Assembly: GCA_020722625.1 (NCBI GenBank)
Contig: DYKK01000003.1
Span: forward strand, 1 to 25,976
Direction: 5' to 3'
DNA: 25,976 bases
Origin: Anaeromyxobacter dehalogenans
GTDB lineage: Bacteria > Myxococcota_A > UBA9042 > DTJE01
In this document: positions 1-6,882 of the stretch, piece by piece
Numbering within the stretch: the first letter of the stretch is position 1
How the letters are laid out: each line of letters opens with the position of its first letter
Program-made: the position numbers and the translations under genes
Notes under the pieces: generated by a model
The model's database searches: none
The model's input: the letters and a program-made list of their open reading frames with translations, nothing else
What the model was told of the DNA's origin: nothing

Positions 1-8
1 TCGCGCGG

Positions 9-14
9 TATGAT
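9..14 (+). promoter_or_regulatory. Possible -10 box upstream of hutH
   Basis: The hexamer TATGAT matches the bacterial -10 consensus at five of six bases and lies 30 bases before the hutH start, with a GGGAGG ribosome-binding site at 33-38 between them. The matching -35 region would lie outside the window, so this cannot be confirmed. hutH could instead be read through from an upstream gene, because two of the three plus-strand frames stay open from base 1; one of these ends in a TGA that overlaps the hutH ATG. Confidence 0.3.
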
Positions 15-44
15 GCGGTCTCGGCGCGGCGAGGGAGGTCGGTG

Positions 45-1595
45 ATGCAGGCCGTGGTGCTCGACGCGACCCTCGGGGTCGAGGACGTGGTCCGGGTGGC
101 CCGCGACGGTGCGCGCGTGACCGTGGGCCCCGGGGCGGTCCGGCGCATGGAGGCGGGGCGCGCGGTCATCGAGCGCCGGCGGGGCGACCCGGAACCCGCG
201 TACGGCATCAACACGGGCTTCGGGGCGCTCGCCGAGGTCCGCATCCCGCCCGAGGACGTGGACGCGCTCCAGCTGAACCTGGTCCGGAGCCACGCGAGCG
301 GCGTGGGAGAGCCCCTGCCCGCGGAGGTCGTGCGGGCCGCGATGCTGCTCCGGGCAGCGGTCTTCGCCACGGGCCGCTCCGGGGTCAGGCCGGCCCTCGC
401 GAGGCTGCTCGCGGACATGCTGAACGCCGGGGTCCACCCGGTCGTGCCGTCGCGCGGGTCGGTCGGGGCCTCGGGGGACCTCGCGCCGCTCGCGCATATC
501 GCGCTCGCCCTGGTCGGGGAGGGGAGGGTGGAGGTCGAGGGGAACATCATGGCCGCGGCCGAGGGTCTGGCGAAGGCGGGCCTGAAACCGGTGTGCCTCG
601 AGGCCAAGGAGGGCCTCGCCCTGATCAACGGGACCCAGGTCATGACCGGGGCCGGGTGCCTGGCCCTTCAGGACGCGGAACACCTGGCCGCGGCCGCGGA
701 CGTGGTCGGCGCGATGACGCTCGAGGCCGTGCGCGGGACCCCGGATGCCTTCGATGCGCGCGTGGTCGGGGCGCGCCCCCACCCCGGGGCCCTGGCGTCC
801 GCGGCCCTGCTGCGGGCGCTCCTTCAGGACAGCGAGATCCGCGAGTCCCACCGCCACGGGCACGCGAAGGTCCAGGACCCCTATTCCCTGCGGTGCATGC
901 CGCAGGTGCACGGGGCCGTGCGCGACGCCCTGGGCTTCGTCCGCCGGGTCCTGGAGGTCGAGGTCGCGAGCGCCACGGACAACCCGCTGGTGTTCGAGGA
1001 CGGGGCGATCCTGTCCGGGGGCAACTTCCATGGCGAACCGGTGGCCATCGCGCTGGACCTGCTCGCCATCGCGGTCGCGGAGGTCGCCTCCATCTCGGAG
1101 CGCCGCGTGGAGCACCTGCTGAACCCGGCGCTGTCCGACGGGCTGACCCCGTTCCTGGCGTCGCAGTCGGGCCTGGCATCGGGACTGATGATCGCGCAGG
1201 TGGCCGCCGCGTCCCTGGTGGCCGAGAACCGCGTCCTGTGCCACCCGGCGAGCGTGGATTCCATCCCCTCGTCCGCGAACCGCGAGGACCACGTGAGCAT
1301 GGGCATGACCGCGGCCCTGAAGGCGCGGTCCGTCGTGGCCAACACGCGCACGGTCCTGGCCGTCGAGGCCCTGTGCGCGGCCGCGGGCCTGGACCAGAGG
1401 TTGCCCGTCCGGCCCGGAACGGGTGTGCGGGCCGCCCGCGAGGCGATCCGCTCCCGGGTCCCCCCGCTCGACGCGGACCGCCCCCCCTCCCCGGACATCG
1501 AGGAGGTCGCCCGGATCCTGTGTCCGGGAGGCGGGCTCGTCGAGGCGGCGCTGGAGGCGGTCGGGAAGCCGGCCAGCCCCACAAGTCGCTGCTGA
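45..1595 (+). CDS. hutH: Histidine ammonia-lyase
   Basis: This enzyme removes ammonia from L-histidine to give trans-urocanate, the first step of histidine degradation in the cytoplasm. The protein is 516 residues, the usual length for the family. The Ala-Ser-Gly triplet that cyclises into the MIO electrophile is at residues 142-144 within GSVGASGDLAPL. The active-site Tyr loop YGINTGFG is at 53-60, NGTQVMTG follows the MIO region, and SSANREDHVSMG is the expected C-terminal active-site stretch. The ATG at 45 is preferred over the adjacent GTG at 42, because GGGAGG (33-38) is six bases from the ATG but only three from the GTG. HutH is distinguished from Phe and Tyr lyases by overall similarity only. 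No hutU, hutI or hutG lies downstream, since the next gene is on the other strand; any partners must be upstream or elsewhere. Confidence 0.95.
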   Translation: MQAVVLDATLGVEDVVRVARDGARVTVGPGAVRRMEAGRAVIERRRGDPEPAYGINTGFGALAEVRIPPEDVDALQLNLVRSHASGVGEPLPAEVVRAAMLLRAAVFATGRSGVRPALARLLADMLNAGVHPVVPSRGSVGASGDLAPLAHIALALVGEGRVEVEGNIMAAAEGLAKAGLKPVCLEAKEGLALINGTQVMTGAGCLALQDAEHLAAAADVVGAMTLEAVRGTPDAFDARVVGARPHPGALASAALLRALLQDSEIRESHRHGHAKVQDPYSLRCMPQVHGAVRDALGFVRRVLEVEVASATDNPLVFEDGAILSGGNFHGEPVAIALDLLAIAVAEVASISERRVEHLLNPALSDGLTPFLASQSGLASGLMIAQVAAASLVAENRVLCHPASVDSIPSSANREDHVSMGMTAALKARSVVANTRTVLAVEALCAAAGLDQRLPVRPGTGVRAAREAIRSRVPPLDADRPPSPDIEEVARILCPGGGLVEAALEAVGKPASPTSRC

Positions 1596-1610
1596 CGAAT
1601 CCGGGCCGTT

Positions 1611-1677
1611 CGCAACCGGAGGCGCCTCCTGCGAGGAAGACGAAATCACGCTCGACGGTGCCCCACAGCCGGTTGCG
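1611..1677. terminator. Inverted repeat between convergent hutH and cobB
   Basis: CGCAACCGG (1611-1619) and CCGGTTGCG (1669-1677) are perfect inverted repeats 49 bases apart. Inside them lies the perfect 12-base palindrome GGAGGCGCCTCC (1618-1629), which overlaps the left arm by two bases. The position between two converging genes suits a two-way terminator, but no U-tract follows on either strand, so an intrinsic terminator is uncertain. Confidence 0.3.
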
Positions 1678-1689
1678 GGAGGCGGTCGT

Positions 1690-2436
1690 TCAGAGCGCGA
1701 AGGAAAGGAGCACCGGCAGGACCTCCCCGGCCTTGCCCTGATAGAACGAGGTGAAGGCGCGCACGTTGGCCGGGGGCTCCAGGTTGACGAGGACCCTGGG
1801 AACGCCCATGTCCGCCGCGATCTCGACGTAGCCGGCCACGGGATGGACCACGCCCGACGTCCCGACCGCCAGGAACCAGTCGCAGTCCGCGATGGCGAGG
1901 CGGGCCTGGCGCTCCATCTCGGGGTCCAGGTACTCCCCGAACCAGACGACGTCGGGTCGCAGCCAGGAACCACACTCCGGACAGCGGGGCGCTCCGTTCT
2001 TGTAGGAACGTTCGTCGTCAACTGGTCTGGTCGGGCAGCCGTCATTGGAACAGCGCGTGCGCAGCAGGGAGCCGTGGATCGGAAGCACCTCCCGGCTCCC
2101 GGCCCGCTGGTGCAGGCCGTCCACGTTCTGGGTCACGAGGAGGAACCGTCCGCGCGCCTGAAGGAAGCGTTCCAGGGCCGCGAGCGCCCGGTGGGCGGGG
2201 TTGGGATCGCACCGCAGGACCTGCTCGCGTCGCTCCGAGTAGAACCGCCACACCAGGTCCGGGTCCGCCGCGAACCCCTCGGGCGTCGCGACCCGCTCGA
2301 GGTCGTACTGCTCCCAGACCCCGCCCTTGTCGCGGAAGGTCGCGATTCCCGACTCGGCCGACACCCCGGCCCCCGTGACCACGACCACGCTCGCGTCCGG
2401 CGCGATGTTCAACGGCCTCGGTGTGTCGGAAATCAT
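1690..2436 (-). CDS. cobB: NAD-dependent sirtuin deacylase, class III (CobB type)
   Basis: This protein removes acyl groups from lysines using NAD+, releasing nicotinamide and O-acyl-ADP-ribose. It has 248 residues. Visible motifs in order are the NAD-binding GAGVSAESG (22-30), TQNVDG (102-107), catalytic His121 in HGS, four zinc-ligand cysteines (129, 134, 152, 155) and GTS (192-194). Tyr66 and Arg69 in FYSERR form the YxxR pair that reads acidic acyl groups in class III sirtuins such as SIRT5 and E. coli CobB, so desuccinylase or demalonylase activity is likely besides deacetylation. The ATG at 2436 is preferred over an upstream in-frame start because GGAGGG lies just before it and the family starts here. 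The gene converges on hutH and diverges from the peptidase gene. A link to a nearby acyl-CoA synthetase, as in some cob or acs loci, is not seen. Confidence 0.9.
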   Translation of the reverse strand: MISDTPRPLNIAPDASVVVVTGAGVSAESGIATFRDKGGVWEQYDLERVATPEGFAADPDLVWRFYSERREQVLRCDPNPAHRALAALERFLQARGRFLLVTQNVDGLHQRAGSREVLPIHGSLLRTRCSNDGCPTRPVDDERSYKNGAPRCPECGSWLRPDVVWFGEYLDPEMERQARLAIADCDWFLAVGTSGVVHPVAGYVEIAADMGVPRVLVNLEPPANVRAFTSFYQGKAGEVLPVLLSFAL

Positions 2437-2476
2437 CGTTTCCCTCCGGAAAGGGTCCCCGGATCCCCTGCGAGGA

Positions 2477-2487
2477 TATGCTACCAT
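2477..2487. promoter_or_regulatory. Overlapping divergent -10 boxes (cobB / peptidase)
   Basis: On the plus strand TGcTACCAT (2479-2487) is an extended -10 box 38 bases before the peptidase ATG. On the minus strand the same bases read TGgTAGCAT (2486-2478), an extended -10 box 41 bases before the cobB ATG. Both genes would therefore use nearly the same AT step, a layout described for bidirectional bacterial promoters. I see no strong -35 box on either side. This is inferred from sequence only. Confidence 0.4.
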
Positions 2488-2525
2488 CCTGCGCGGCGAC
2501 CGGGCCAACCGGGGAGGCGGACGCG

Positions 2526-4586
2526 ATGAAGACGATCAAGACGGTCCTGTTCGCGGCGGTCCTGTGCGCGGTGCCGGGGCAGCCGCCCGCCGCGGCGGGG
2601 GAGGGTGCGGGCATGGTCGTGGACGAGGCGACGGTGGAACGGGTGATCTCGTCGTTGGTCGGCCGGCACGGCGCGGCCCAGGAGGCGCGCATCCGGCGGG
2701 GCGTGGCCCAGGCCGCGATGTTCTGGAGGGCCGAGGACGGCTCCGCGGAGGAGTTCGAGTCGTTCTGCGCCGAGCACTTCCTCGCGGACCCGGACCGGCT
2801 CGCGGCCACGTTCGACCGCTTCGAGCGCGCGTTCGAGGCCCTGGGGGGGCACGAGGTCGCGTTGACCCGCGCGCTGCGGGAACCGCTCGACCTCGATGTC
2901 GGCCCCAACCTGCCGGTGGACCTGCTGCTCGGGGCCCTGAACCCCTTCGACCACCTGTCGGACGACCTGTTCCGATCGCGTGTGGCCTTCGCGGCCCTCC
3001 TGAACTTCCCCCTGATGACGGCCCGGCAGATCGCCGGTCTCGACCCGCCTCCGACCCGCGAGGACTGGGCCCGCATCCGACTCGCGCAGGCCTTCGCCCT
3101 GCGTATCCCCGGGGACCTGAAGCAGGAGGCGACCCTCGCCGCGACCCTCGCGAACCACTACATTGATGGCTATAATATTCACACAAGTGGGCTCCGGACC
3201 CCCTCCGGGGAGCATCCCTTCCCGCAGGGTCCGAAACTGATCAGCCACTGGGGCCTGCGCGACCACATCAAGGCGATGTACGCGGACGCCCGCGCGAACC
3301 TGGACCGGCAGCGCCTGATCCGCAAGGTCATGGAACGGATCATCTACCAGGAGATCCCGGCGCCGGTGATTGACAACCCCGATGTCGAGTGGGACCCGGT
3401 TCAGAACCGGGTCTATCGGGGGGGACGGGTGGACCCGGCGCTTCAGGCCCGCGAAGAGGACCGCCGTTACGCTCGTATCCTCGACATCTTTCAGGTTGAA
3501 CGGAAAATTGACGCCTATTCGCCCCTGTATCCGACCTACATCGCGCGCCAGTTCGAGCACGTGCGCGGCATCCCCGAGGCGACCATCGAGGCCCTGCTCG
3601 TGTCCGTCCTGGAGGACCCGGTCGGCGCGGACGTGGCGTCTTTGATCCGCAAGCGCCTGGGCCGGCCCCTCGAGCCCCACGACATCTGGTACGACGGGTT
3701 CAAGGCCCGCGGGGCCATCCCCGAGGCGGAACTCGACGCGAAGGTCCGCGAGCGGTTCCCCACGCTGGCCGCATTCCACGAGGCCCTGCCCGACATCCTG
3801 CACCGGCTCGGGTTCGCCCCGGACACGGCGCGCTTCCTCGCGGAGCGCATCGCTGTGGACCCGGCCCGGGGCGCCGGGCACGCGATGGGGGCCGGGATGC
3901 GGACGGACCTCGCCCACCTGCGCACGCGCGTCCCACCCGGCGGCATGGATTACAAGGGCTACAACATCGCCATGCACGAACTCGGGCACACGGTCGAGCA
4001 GACCTTCTCTCTGTACAAGGTGGACCGCGTGATCCTGAACGGCGTGCCCAACACCGCCTTCACCGAGGCCATCGCCTTCCTGTTTCAGGAGCGCGACCTC
4101 GACGTCCTGGGGCTCGGCCGCGACGACGAGACCGCGCGGGCCCTGCGCGCCCTCGACGTGTTCTGGTCCACCCGCGAGATCGCGGGCGTGGCCCTCCTGG
4201 ACATGCGGATGTGGCGCTGGTTGTACGAGCACCCCGACGCCACCCCCGCGGCCCTGCGCGAGGCCGTGGTCGGACTGGCGAAGGACCTGTGGAACCGCTA
4301 CTACGCCCCGGTCCTGAAGACGGAACGCGACTCCCCGCTCCTGGCGGTTTACAGCCACATGGTGGCCTACGCCCTGTACCTGCCGGACTATCCCATCGGG
4401 CACCTGATCCACTTCCAGATTGACCGGTTCCTTCAGGGGAAGGACTTCGGCCGGGAGATCGAGCGGATATGCGTGCAGGGGCGCCTCTCGCCCGACGCCT
4501 GGATGCGCGGGGCCGTGGGGGAGCCCCTGTCGTCCCGGCCCCTCCTGGAGGCGGCCGCGCGGGCGGTGCGGGTGGTCGAGCCGTAG
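2526..4586 (+). CDS. Secreted gluzincin-type zinc metallopeptidase
   Basis: The predicted 686-residue protein starts with a signal peptide (basic MKTIK, then a hydrophobic stretch, with a likely cut after Ala-Ala-Ala near residue 24), so it is probably periplasmic or exported. The zinc motif HELGH is at 484-488 and the likely third ligand is Glu514 in NTAFTEAIAF, a spacing typical of gluzincins. The C-terminal half, including YPIGHLIHFQI, loosely resembles M3-type oligopeptidases. It is not a standard DPP III (M49), which has HELLGH with an extra residue. Substrate and named family are unknown; oligopeptide cleavage is an inference. The ATG at 2526 follows GGGGAGG, whereas the upstream in-frame start lacks a signal peptide. 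purC begins 28 bases after the stop and may be co-transcribed, without an obvious functional link. Confidence 0.75.
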   Translation: MKTIKTVLFAAVLCAVPGQPPAAAGEGAGMVVDEATVERVISSLVGRHGAAQEARIRRGVAQAAMFWRAEDGSAEEFESFCAEHFLADPDRLAATFDRFERAFEALGGHEVALTRALREPLDLDVGPNLPVDLLLGALNPFDHLSDDLFRSRVAFAALLNFPLMTARQIAGLDPPPTREDWARIRLAQAFALRIPGDLKQEATLAATLANHYIDGYNIHTSGLRTPSGEHPFPQGPKLISHWGLRDHIKAMYADARANLDRQRLIRKVMERIIYQEIPAPVIDNPDVEWDPVQNRVYRGGRVDPALQAREEDRRYARILDIFQVERKIDAYSPLYPTYIARQFEHVRGIPEATIEALLVSVLEDPVGADVASLIRKRLGRPLEPHDIWYDGFKARGAIPEAELDAKVRERFPTLAAFHEALPDILHRLGFAPDTARFLAERIAVDPARGAGHAMGAGMRTDLAHLRTRVPPGGMDYKGYNIAMHELGHTVEQTFSLYKVDRVILNGVPNTAFTEAIAFLFQERDLDVLGLGRDDETARALRALDVFWSTREIAGVALLDMRMWRWLYEHPDATPAALREAVVGLAKDLWNRYYAPVLKTERDSPLLAVYSHMVAYALYLPDYPIGHLIHFQIDRFLQGKDFGREIERICVQGRLSPDAWMRGAVGEPLSSRPLLEAAARAVRVVEP

Positions 4587-4614
4587 CAAACTTGTCTTCT
4601 GAAAGGAGTCCAGG

Positions 4615-5535
4615 ATGCGGCCCGTGGTGACCGAGACGGACTACCCGGAACTGACGCGCCTGTCCCGCGGGAAGGTGCGCGACATCTACGACCTGGGCGA
4701 GGACCTCCTCATCGTGGTGACGGACCGCATCTCGGCCTTCGATGTCGTGTTGCCGAACGGCATCCCGGACAAGGGGCGCGTCCTGAACCTCCTGAGCGCC
4801 TTCTGGCTGGAGCGCACCCGCGACATCGTGGCGAACCACCTGCGCAGCGTGGACGTCCGGGACCTGCCGTCCTCGTTGCGCCCACGCGCCGCGGAACTGG
4901 ACGGTCGCTTCACCATCGCGCGCAAGGCCCGGATGCTCCCGATCGAGTGCGTGGTGCGCGGCTACCTGTCCGGGTCGGGGTACCGGGACTACCTGCGCAC
5001 GGGCACGGTGTGCGGGGTCCCGCTGCCGCCCGGCCTGCGCGAGAGCGACCGCCTCCCGGAACCCCTGTTCACGCCGTCCACCAAGGCGGGGGCCGGCCAT
5101 GACGAGAACCTCTCCTTCGACGCCGCCGCGGCCCTGATCGGACGCGACCTCGCCGAGCGGGTGCGGGACCTCTCGGTCGCCCTGTACCGTTTCGCCGCCG
5201 ACTACGCCCTCGAACGCGGCATCCTCCTCGCGGACACCAAGTTCGAGTTCGGGCTGGTCGGGGACGAGGTGACCCTGTGCGACGAGGTCCTGACCCCGGA
5301 TTCCTCGCGCTTCTGGCCCGCCGACCAGTACGAGCCGGGCCGCCCGCAGCCCTCGTTCGACAAGCAGTACGTCCGCGACTACCTCGAATCCATCGGCTGG
5401 TCCAAGGAACCCCCGGCCCCCGCGCTCCCGGACGACGTGGTCCGCAACACCTCGGACCGGTATCGGGAGGCGTTCCTGCGCCTGACCGGGACGCCGTTGC
5501 CGGATGGAAGGATTCTTGAGGGTCAGAAGCAGTGA
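4615..5535 (+). CDS. purC: Phosphoribosylaminoimidazole-succinocarboxamide synthase
   Basis: PurC joins CAIR and aspartate using ATP to make SAICAR in de novo purine synthesis. The 306-residue protein belongs to the longer PurC group (about 300 residues, as in yeast Ade1), not the roughly 240-residue E. coli form. Family motifs are SRGKVRDIYDLG near the N-terminus, VTDRISAFDVVLPNGIPDKG, the substrate loop ECVVRGYLSGSGY, TKAGAGHDENLSF, ILADTKFEFG and the C-terminal DEVLTPDSSRFWP with FDKQYVRDYL. The start is well supported by AAAGGAG at 4602-4608. No other purine gene is near. A strong hairpin begins five bases after the stop. Confidence 0.96.
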   Translation: MRPVVTETDYPELTRLSRGKVRDIYDLGEDLLIVVTDRISAFDVVLPNGIPDKGRVLNLLSAFWLERTRDIVANHLRSVDVRDLPSSLRPRAAELDGRFTIARKARMLPIECVVRGYLSGSGYRDYLRTGTVCGVPLPPGLRESDRLPEPLFTPSTKAGAGHDENLSFDAAAALIGRDLAERVRDLSVALYRFAADYALERGILLADTKFEFGLVGDEVTLCDEVLTPDSSRFWPADQYEPGRPQPSFDKQYVRDYLESIGWSKEPPAPALPDDVVRNTSDRYREAFLRLTGTPLPDGRILEGQKQ

Positions 5536-5700
5536 ACTACCCTCGTCCGAAGACGAGGGCTTCGCGGCGCCGGGCTGGGCCGCAGGGACCGTGAGAGGCC
5601 GCCGCCTTCTGGCGGGGAAGGTCCTGCGAAAGTATCGCCGAAAGGCGAGGCAGTATCAGTGGCAGGGGTCGGTGTCAGTGACAGTGTCCGAGGCTGCTGA
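5536..5700. other. Hairpin-rich segment; possible IS200/IS605 end or structured RNA
   Basis: Directly after purC the sequence folds into three clear hairpins. The first has 8-bp arms CCCTCGTC/GACGAGGG (5540-5547, 5552-5559); on the minus strand its loop is UUCG. The second pairs CGCAGG with CCTGCG (5581-5586, 5623-5628) and ACC with GGT, and encloses CCGCC/GGCGG (5602-5606, 5611-5615). The third is CGCC-GAAA-GGCG (5636-5647), capped by a GNRA loop. The flanks GTGAACTAC before and GGGCTTC after the first hairpin resemble ends of IS200/IS605 elements carrying TnpB-like genes, as I recall them. No transposase or TnpB reading frame is present. It could be a relic end, an untranslated RNA, or the purC terminator region. 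Confidence 0.35.
5652..5690 (-). repeat. Partial copy of composite repeat (tail only)
   Basis: CAGTGACAGTGTCCG (5676-5690) is identical to 5925-5939 in the nearby full copy, and neighbouring bases (GGCAGGGGTC, TCAGTGGCAGG) also resemble its tail. The heptamer array and the core are absent. This looks like a fragment of the 6-bp-repeat end only, in the same orientation as the copy at 5886-6021. Confidence 0.45.
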
Positions 5701-5744
5701 AAAACTCTCCAGGATCGCGACCAGGTCTCTCAAGGTTCTCTTGG

Positions 5745-5767
5745 AGACGCGAGCACTGCTCGCGTCT
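5745..5767. repeat. Perfect palindrome
   Basis: AGACGCGAGCA (5745-5755) and TGCTCGCGTCT (5757-5767) are perfect inverted repeats around a single base. It could be a terminator-like RNA hairpin, a protein-binding site or part of a decayed insertion. Just before it, GGCTGCTGAAAAACTC (5692-5707) resembles ends of some insertion sequences from memory, but no transposase gene accompanies it. Confidence 0.5.
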
Positions 5768-5776
5768 GGACGCGCG

Positions 5777-5820
5777 AACGCGAAGCGTCGGCGGAGCCAA
5801 CGCGAAGCGTCGGCGTAGCC
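5777..5820. repeat. 22-bp tandem duplication
   Basis: Two adjacent 22-bp units, 5777-5798 and 5799-5820, begin AACGCGAAGCGTCGGCG and differ at one base (G versus T at unit position 18). A third unit starts with AACC and diverges. Nothing coding is evident. The rest of 5821-5885 shows no gene. Confidence 0.7.
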
Positions 5821-5885
5821 AACCCCGCTCGCGCCGCCCGCCACCGATCTGCAAGAGAACGACGGGCTTCCCGGCGATGCCGTGG

Positions 5886-6021
5886 CAGGGGGCAGATTCA
5901 GTGGACAGGTTCAGTGACAGGGGGCAGTGACAGTGTCCGGACCACGTTGGACGCGATGAGCGGGGCAGGACGGCGAAGCCACGTTTGCCGCGACCCCGGA
6001 CGCCGGATCCCGGACCCCGGG
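5886..6021 (-). repeat. Composite intergenic repeat, copy A
   Basis: Read on the minus strand, this has the same order as the copies at 9217 and 25854. First come four 7-bp units of TCCGGnn type (6021-5994), then TCGCGG. The core follows, with ACGTGGC, CGCCGTC and CGCGTCCAACGTG (down to about 5943). Last comes a degenerate CTGACn tract including CTGAACCTGTCCACTGAA (5895-5912), which is identical to 18 bases of copy B. No reading frame or known element explains it. The vapBC -35 box begins 14 bases beyond its heptamer end. Confidence 0.75.
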
Positions 6022-6034
6022 AAGGCCATCCTCA

Positions 6035-6072
6035 TTGACAAGCACAAACGCCATGCGCAAGAATCATGCGCA
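6035..6072 (+). promoter_or_regulatory. vapBC promoter and likely autoregulatory operator
   Basis: A consensus -35 TTGACA (6035-6040) is followed after 18 bases by AAGAAT (6059-6064), a four-of-six -10 match. The octamer CATGCGCA occurs twice in direct orientation (6052-6059 and 6065-6072), 13 bases apart, overlapping the -10 and the probable start of transcription. Type II antitoxins of the ribbon-helix-helix class bind such paired sites to repress their own operon. The second repeat also abuts the ribosome-binding site. Operator function is an inference. Confidence 0.45.
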
Positions 6073-6084
6073 GGAGGTTGGAGC

Positions 6085-6312
6085 ATGCCCCGGATCAGCG
6101 TGGTCCTGTCGGAGGAGACGGAGAGACGCCTGCGCCGCGCCGTGCCCAGAGGCCGTCGCAGCCAGGTGGTCGAACGCGCCCTGGCCGCCTACCTCGCGGA
6201 ACAGGAGCGAGGGGAGGCCTTCGCGCGCCTGAGAAGCCTCTCGGCAAGGACGCCGGAGGTACCGCTCGCGCGGATCGTCGCCGACCTCCGGAAGGACAGA
6301 GAGGGGAGGTAA
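6085..6312 (+). CDS. Ribbon-helix-helix antitoxin of a VapBC-type pair
   Basis: This 75-residue protein has a ribbon-helix-helix DNA-binding N-terminus: a short beta strand (PRISVVLSEETERRLRRAV), then RSQVVERALAAYLAEQE as helices one and two. Its C-terminal tail (PEVPLARIVADLRKDREGR) would bind and block the toxin. AGGAGG at 6072-6077 sits seven bases before the ATG, so this start is chosen over an in-frame upstream extension that runs through the intergenic repeat. The toxin gene begins eight bases after the stop, the normal antitoxin-first order. It is called VapB by context; the residues do not decide between VapB and other RHH antitoxins. Confidence 0.8.
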   Translation: MPRISVVLSEETERRLRRAVPRGRRSQVVERALAAYLAEQERGEAFARLRSLSARTPEVPLARIVADLRKDREGR

Positions 6313-6320
6313 CACGTCTG

Positions 6321-6767
6321 GTGACCGAAACACCGGACCCCCGACCACTGCTCGTACTGGATGCGTCCGTGATCCTCAAGGCCGTGCTGCCCGGCCCGCC
6401 CGAGGAGGCGGCCGAGGCGGCGAAGACCCTCTTCGAGCAGTGGGAGCAAGACCGGATCCGGGTCGTGCTCCCCGCGCTATGGGCCTACGAGGTCGGCAAC
6501 ATCCTCCACCGTCGCTGCCCCGAGCACGCAGGGCCGCTCCTGGACGCCCTGTTCGGGCTTGCGCCGGAGGTGTACATCCTGACGCCCACCCTCGTCGAGA
6601 GGGCGTTGTCCGTGGTCGGCCGCGCACGCGGCGCGACGTTCTACGATGCGTCGTATCACGCCCTTGCGATCGAACTGGGAGGCACGTTCGTGACCGCGGA
6701 CGCGGCCTACTTCAGGCTGGCCCGTCGTGTGGGCCGCGTGGAGCTGCTGCCGGGTGTCGGGACCTGA
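6321..6767 (+). CDS. vapC: PIN-domain ribonuclease toxin, VapC family
   Basis: VapC toxins are Mg2+-dependent endoribonucleases that usually cut tRNA or rRNA and stop translation until bound by the antitoxin. This 148-residue PIN domain keeps the acidic metal-binding set: Asp14 in LVLDASVILK, Glu57 in AYEVGNIL, Asp109 in FYDASYHALA and Asp127 in FVTADAAYF. The GTG at 6321 is the likely start, with GGAGG at 6305-6309 overlapping the antitoxin stop, which suggests coupled translation. The pair lies beside repeats and possible insertion relics, consistent with gain by transfer, although its base composition is like its neighbours. The target RNA cannot be read from sequence. Confidence 0.88.
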   Translation: MTETPDPRPLLVLDASVILKAVLPGPPEEAAEAAKTLFEQWEQDRIRVVLPALWAYEVGNILHRRCPEHAGPLLDALFGLAPEVYILTPTLVERALSVVGRARGATFYDASYHALAIELGGTFVTADAAYFRLARRVGRVELLPGVGT

Positions 6768-6845
6768 ACCCACGCCTCCCGGGGAATCCGAGTGGGGCAG
6801 CCCTCGGGAAGAACGACGCTCGAAGGAATCCGGGCGATTTCGCTG

Positions 6846-6854
6846 TGATACACT
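6846..6854 (+). promoter_or_regulatory. Extended -10 box before PLP-enzyme gene
   Basis: TGaTACACT has the TGn extension plus a four-of-six -10 hexamer, 28 bases before the ATG. The hexamer is identical to that at 18002-18007. No clear -35 box lies 16-18 bases upstream. Confidence 0.4.
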
Positions 6855-6882
6855 CCCCGCGTTTTCGATCGGAGGTTCCACC

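Noticed and set aside
2526..4586. Dipeptidyl peptidase III (M49)
   Set aside because: M49 enzymes carry HELLGH with an extra residue; this protein has the five-residue HELGH and a different Glu spacing.
2481..4589. Long open frame antisense to the peptidase gene
   Set aside because: It mirrors the third-codon GC pattern of the peptidase frame, has no domain and no ribosome-binding site. It is a composition shadow.
5504..5818. 104-codon open frame overlapping the purC end
   Set aside because: It overlaps purC by 32 bases, has no ribosome-binding site, and runs through hairpins, a repeat fragment and the tandem duplication. Its C-terminal half reads somewhat protein-like, so a gene relic cannot be fully excluded.
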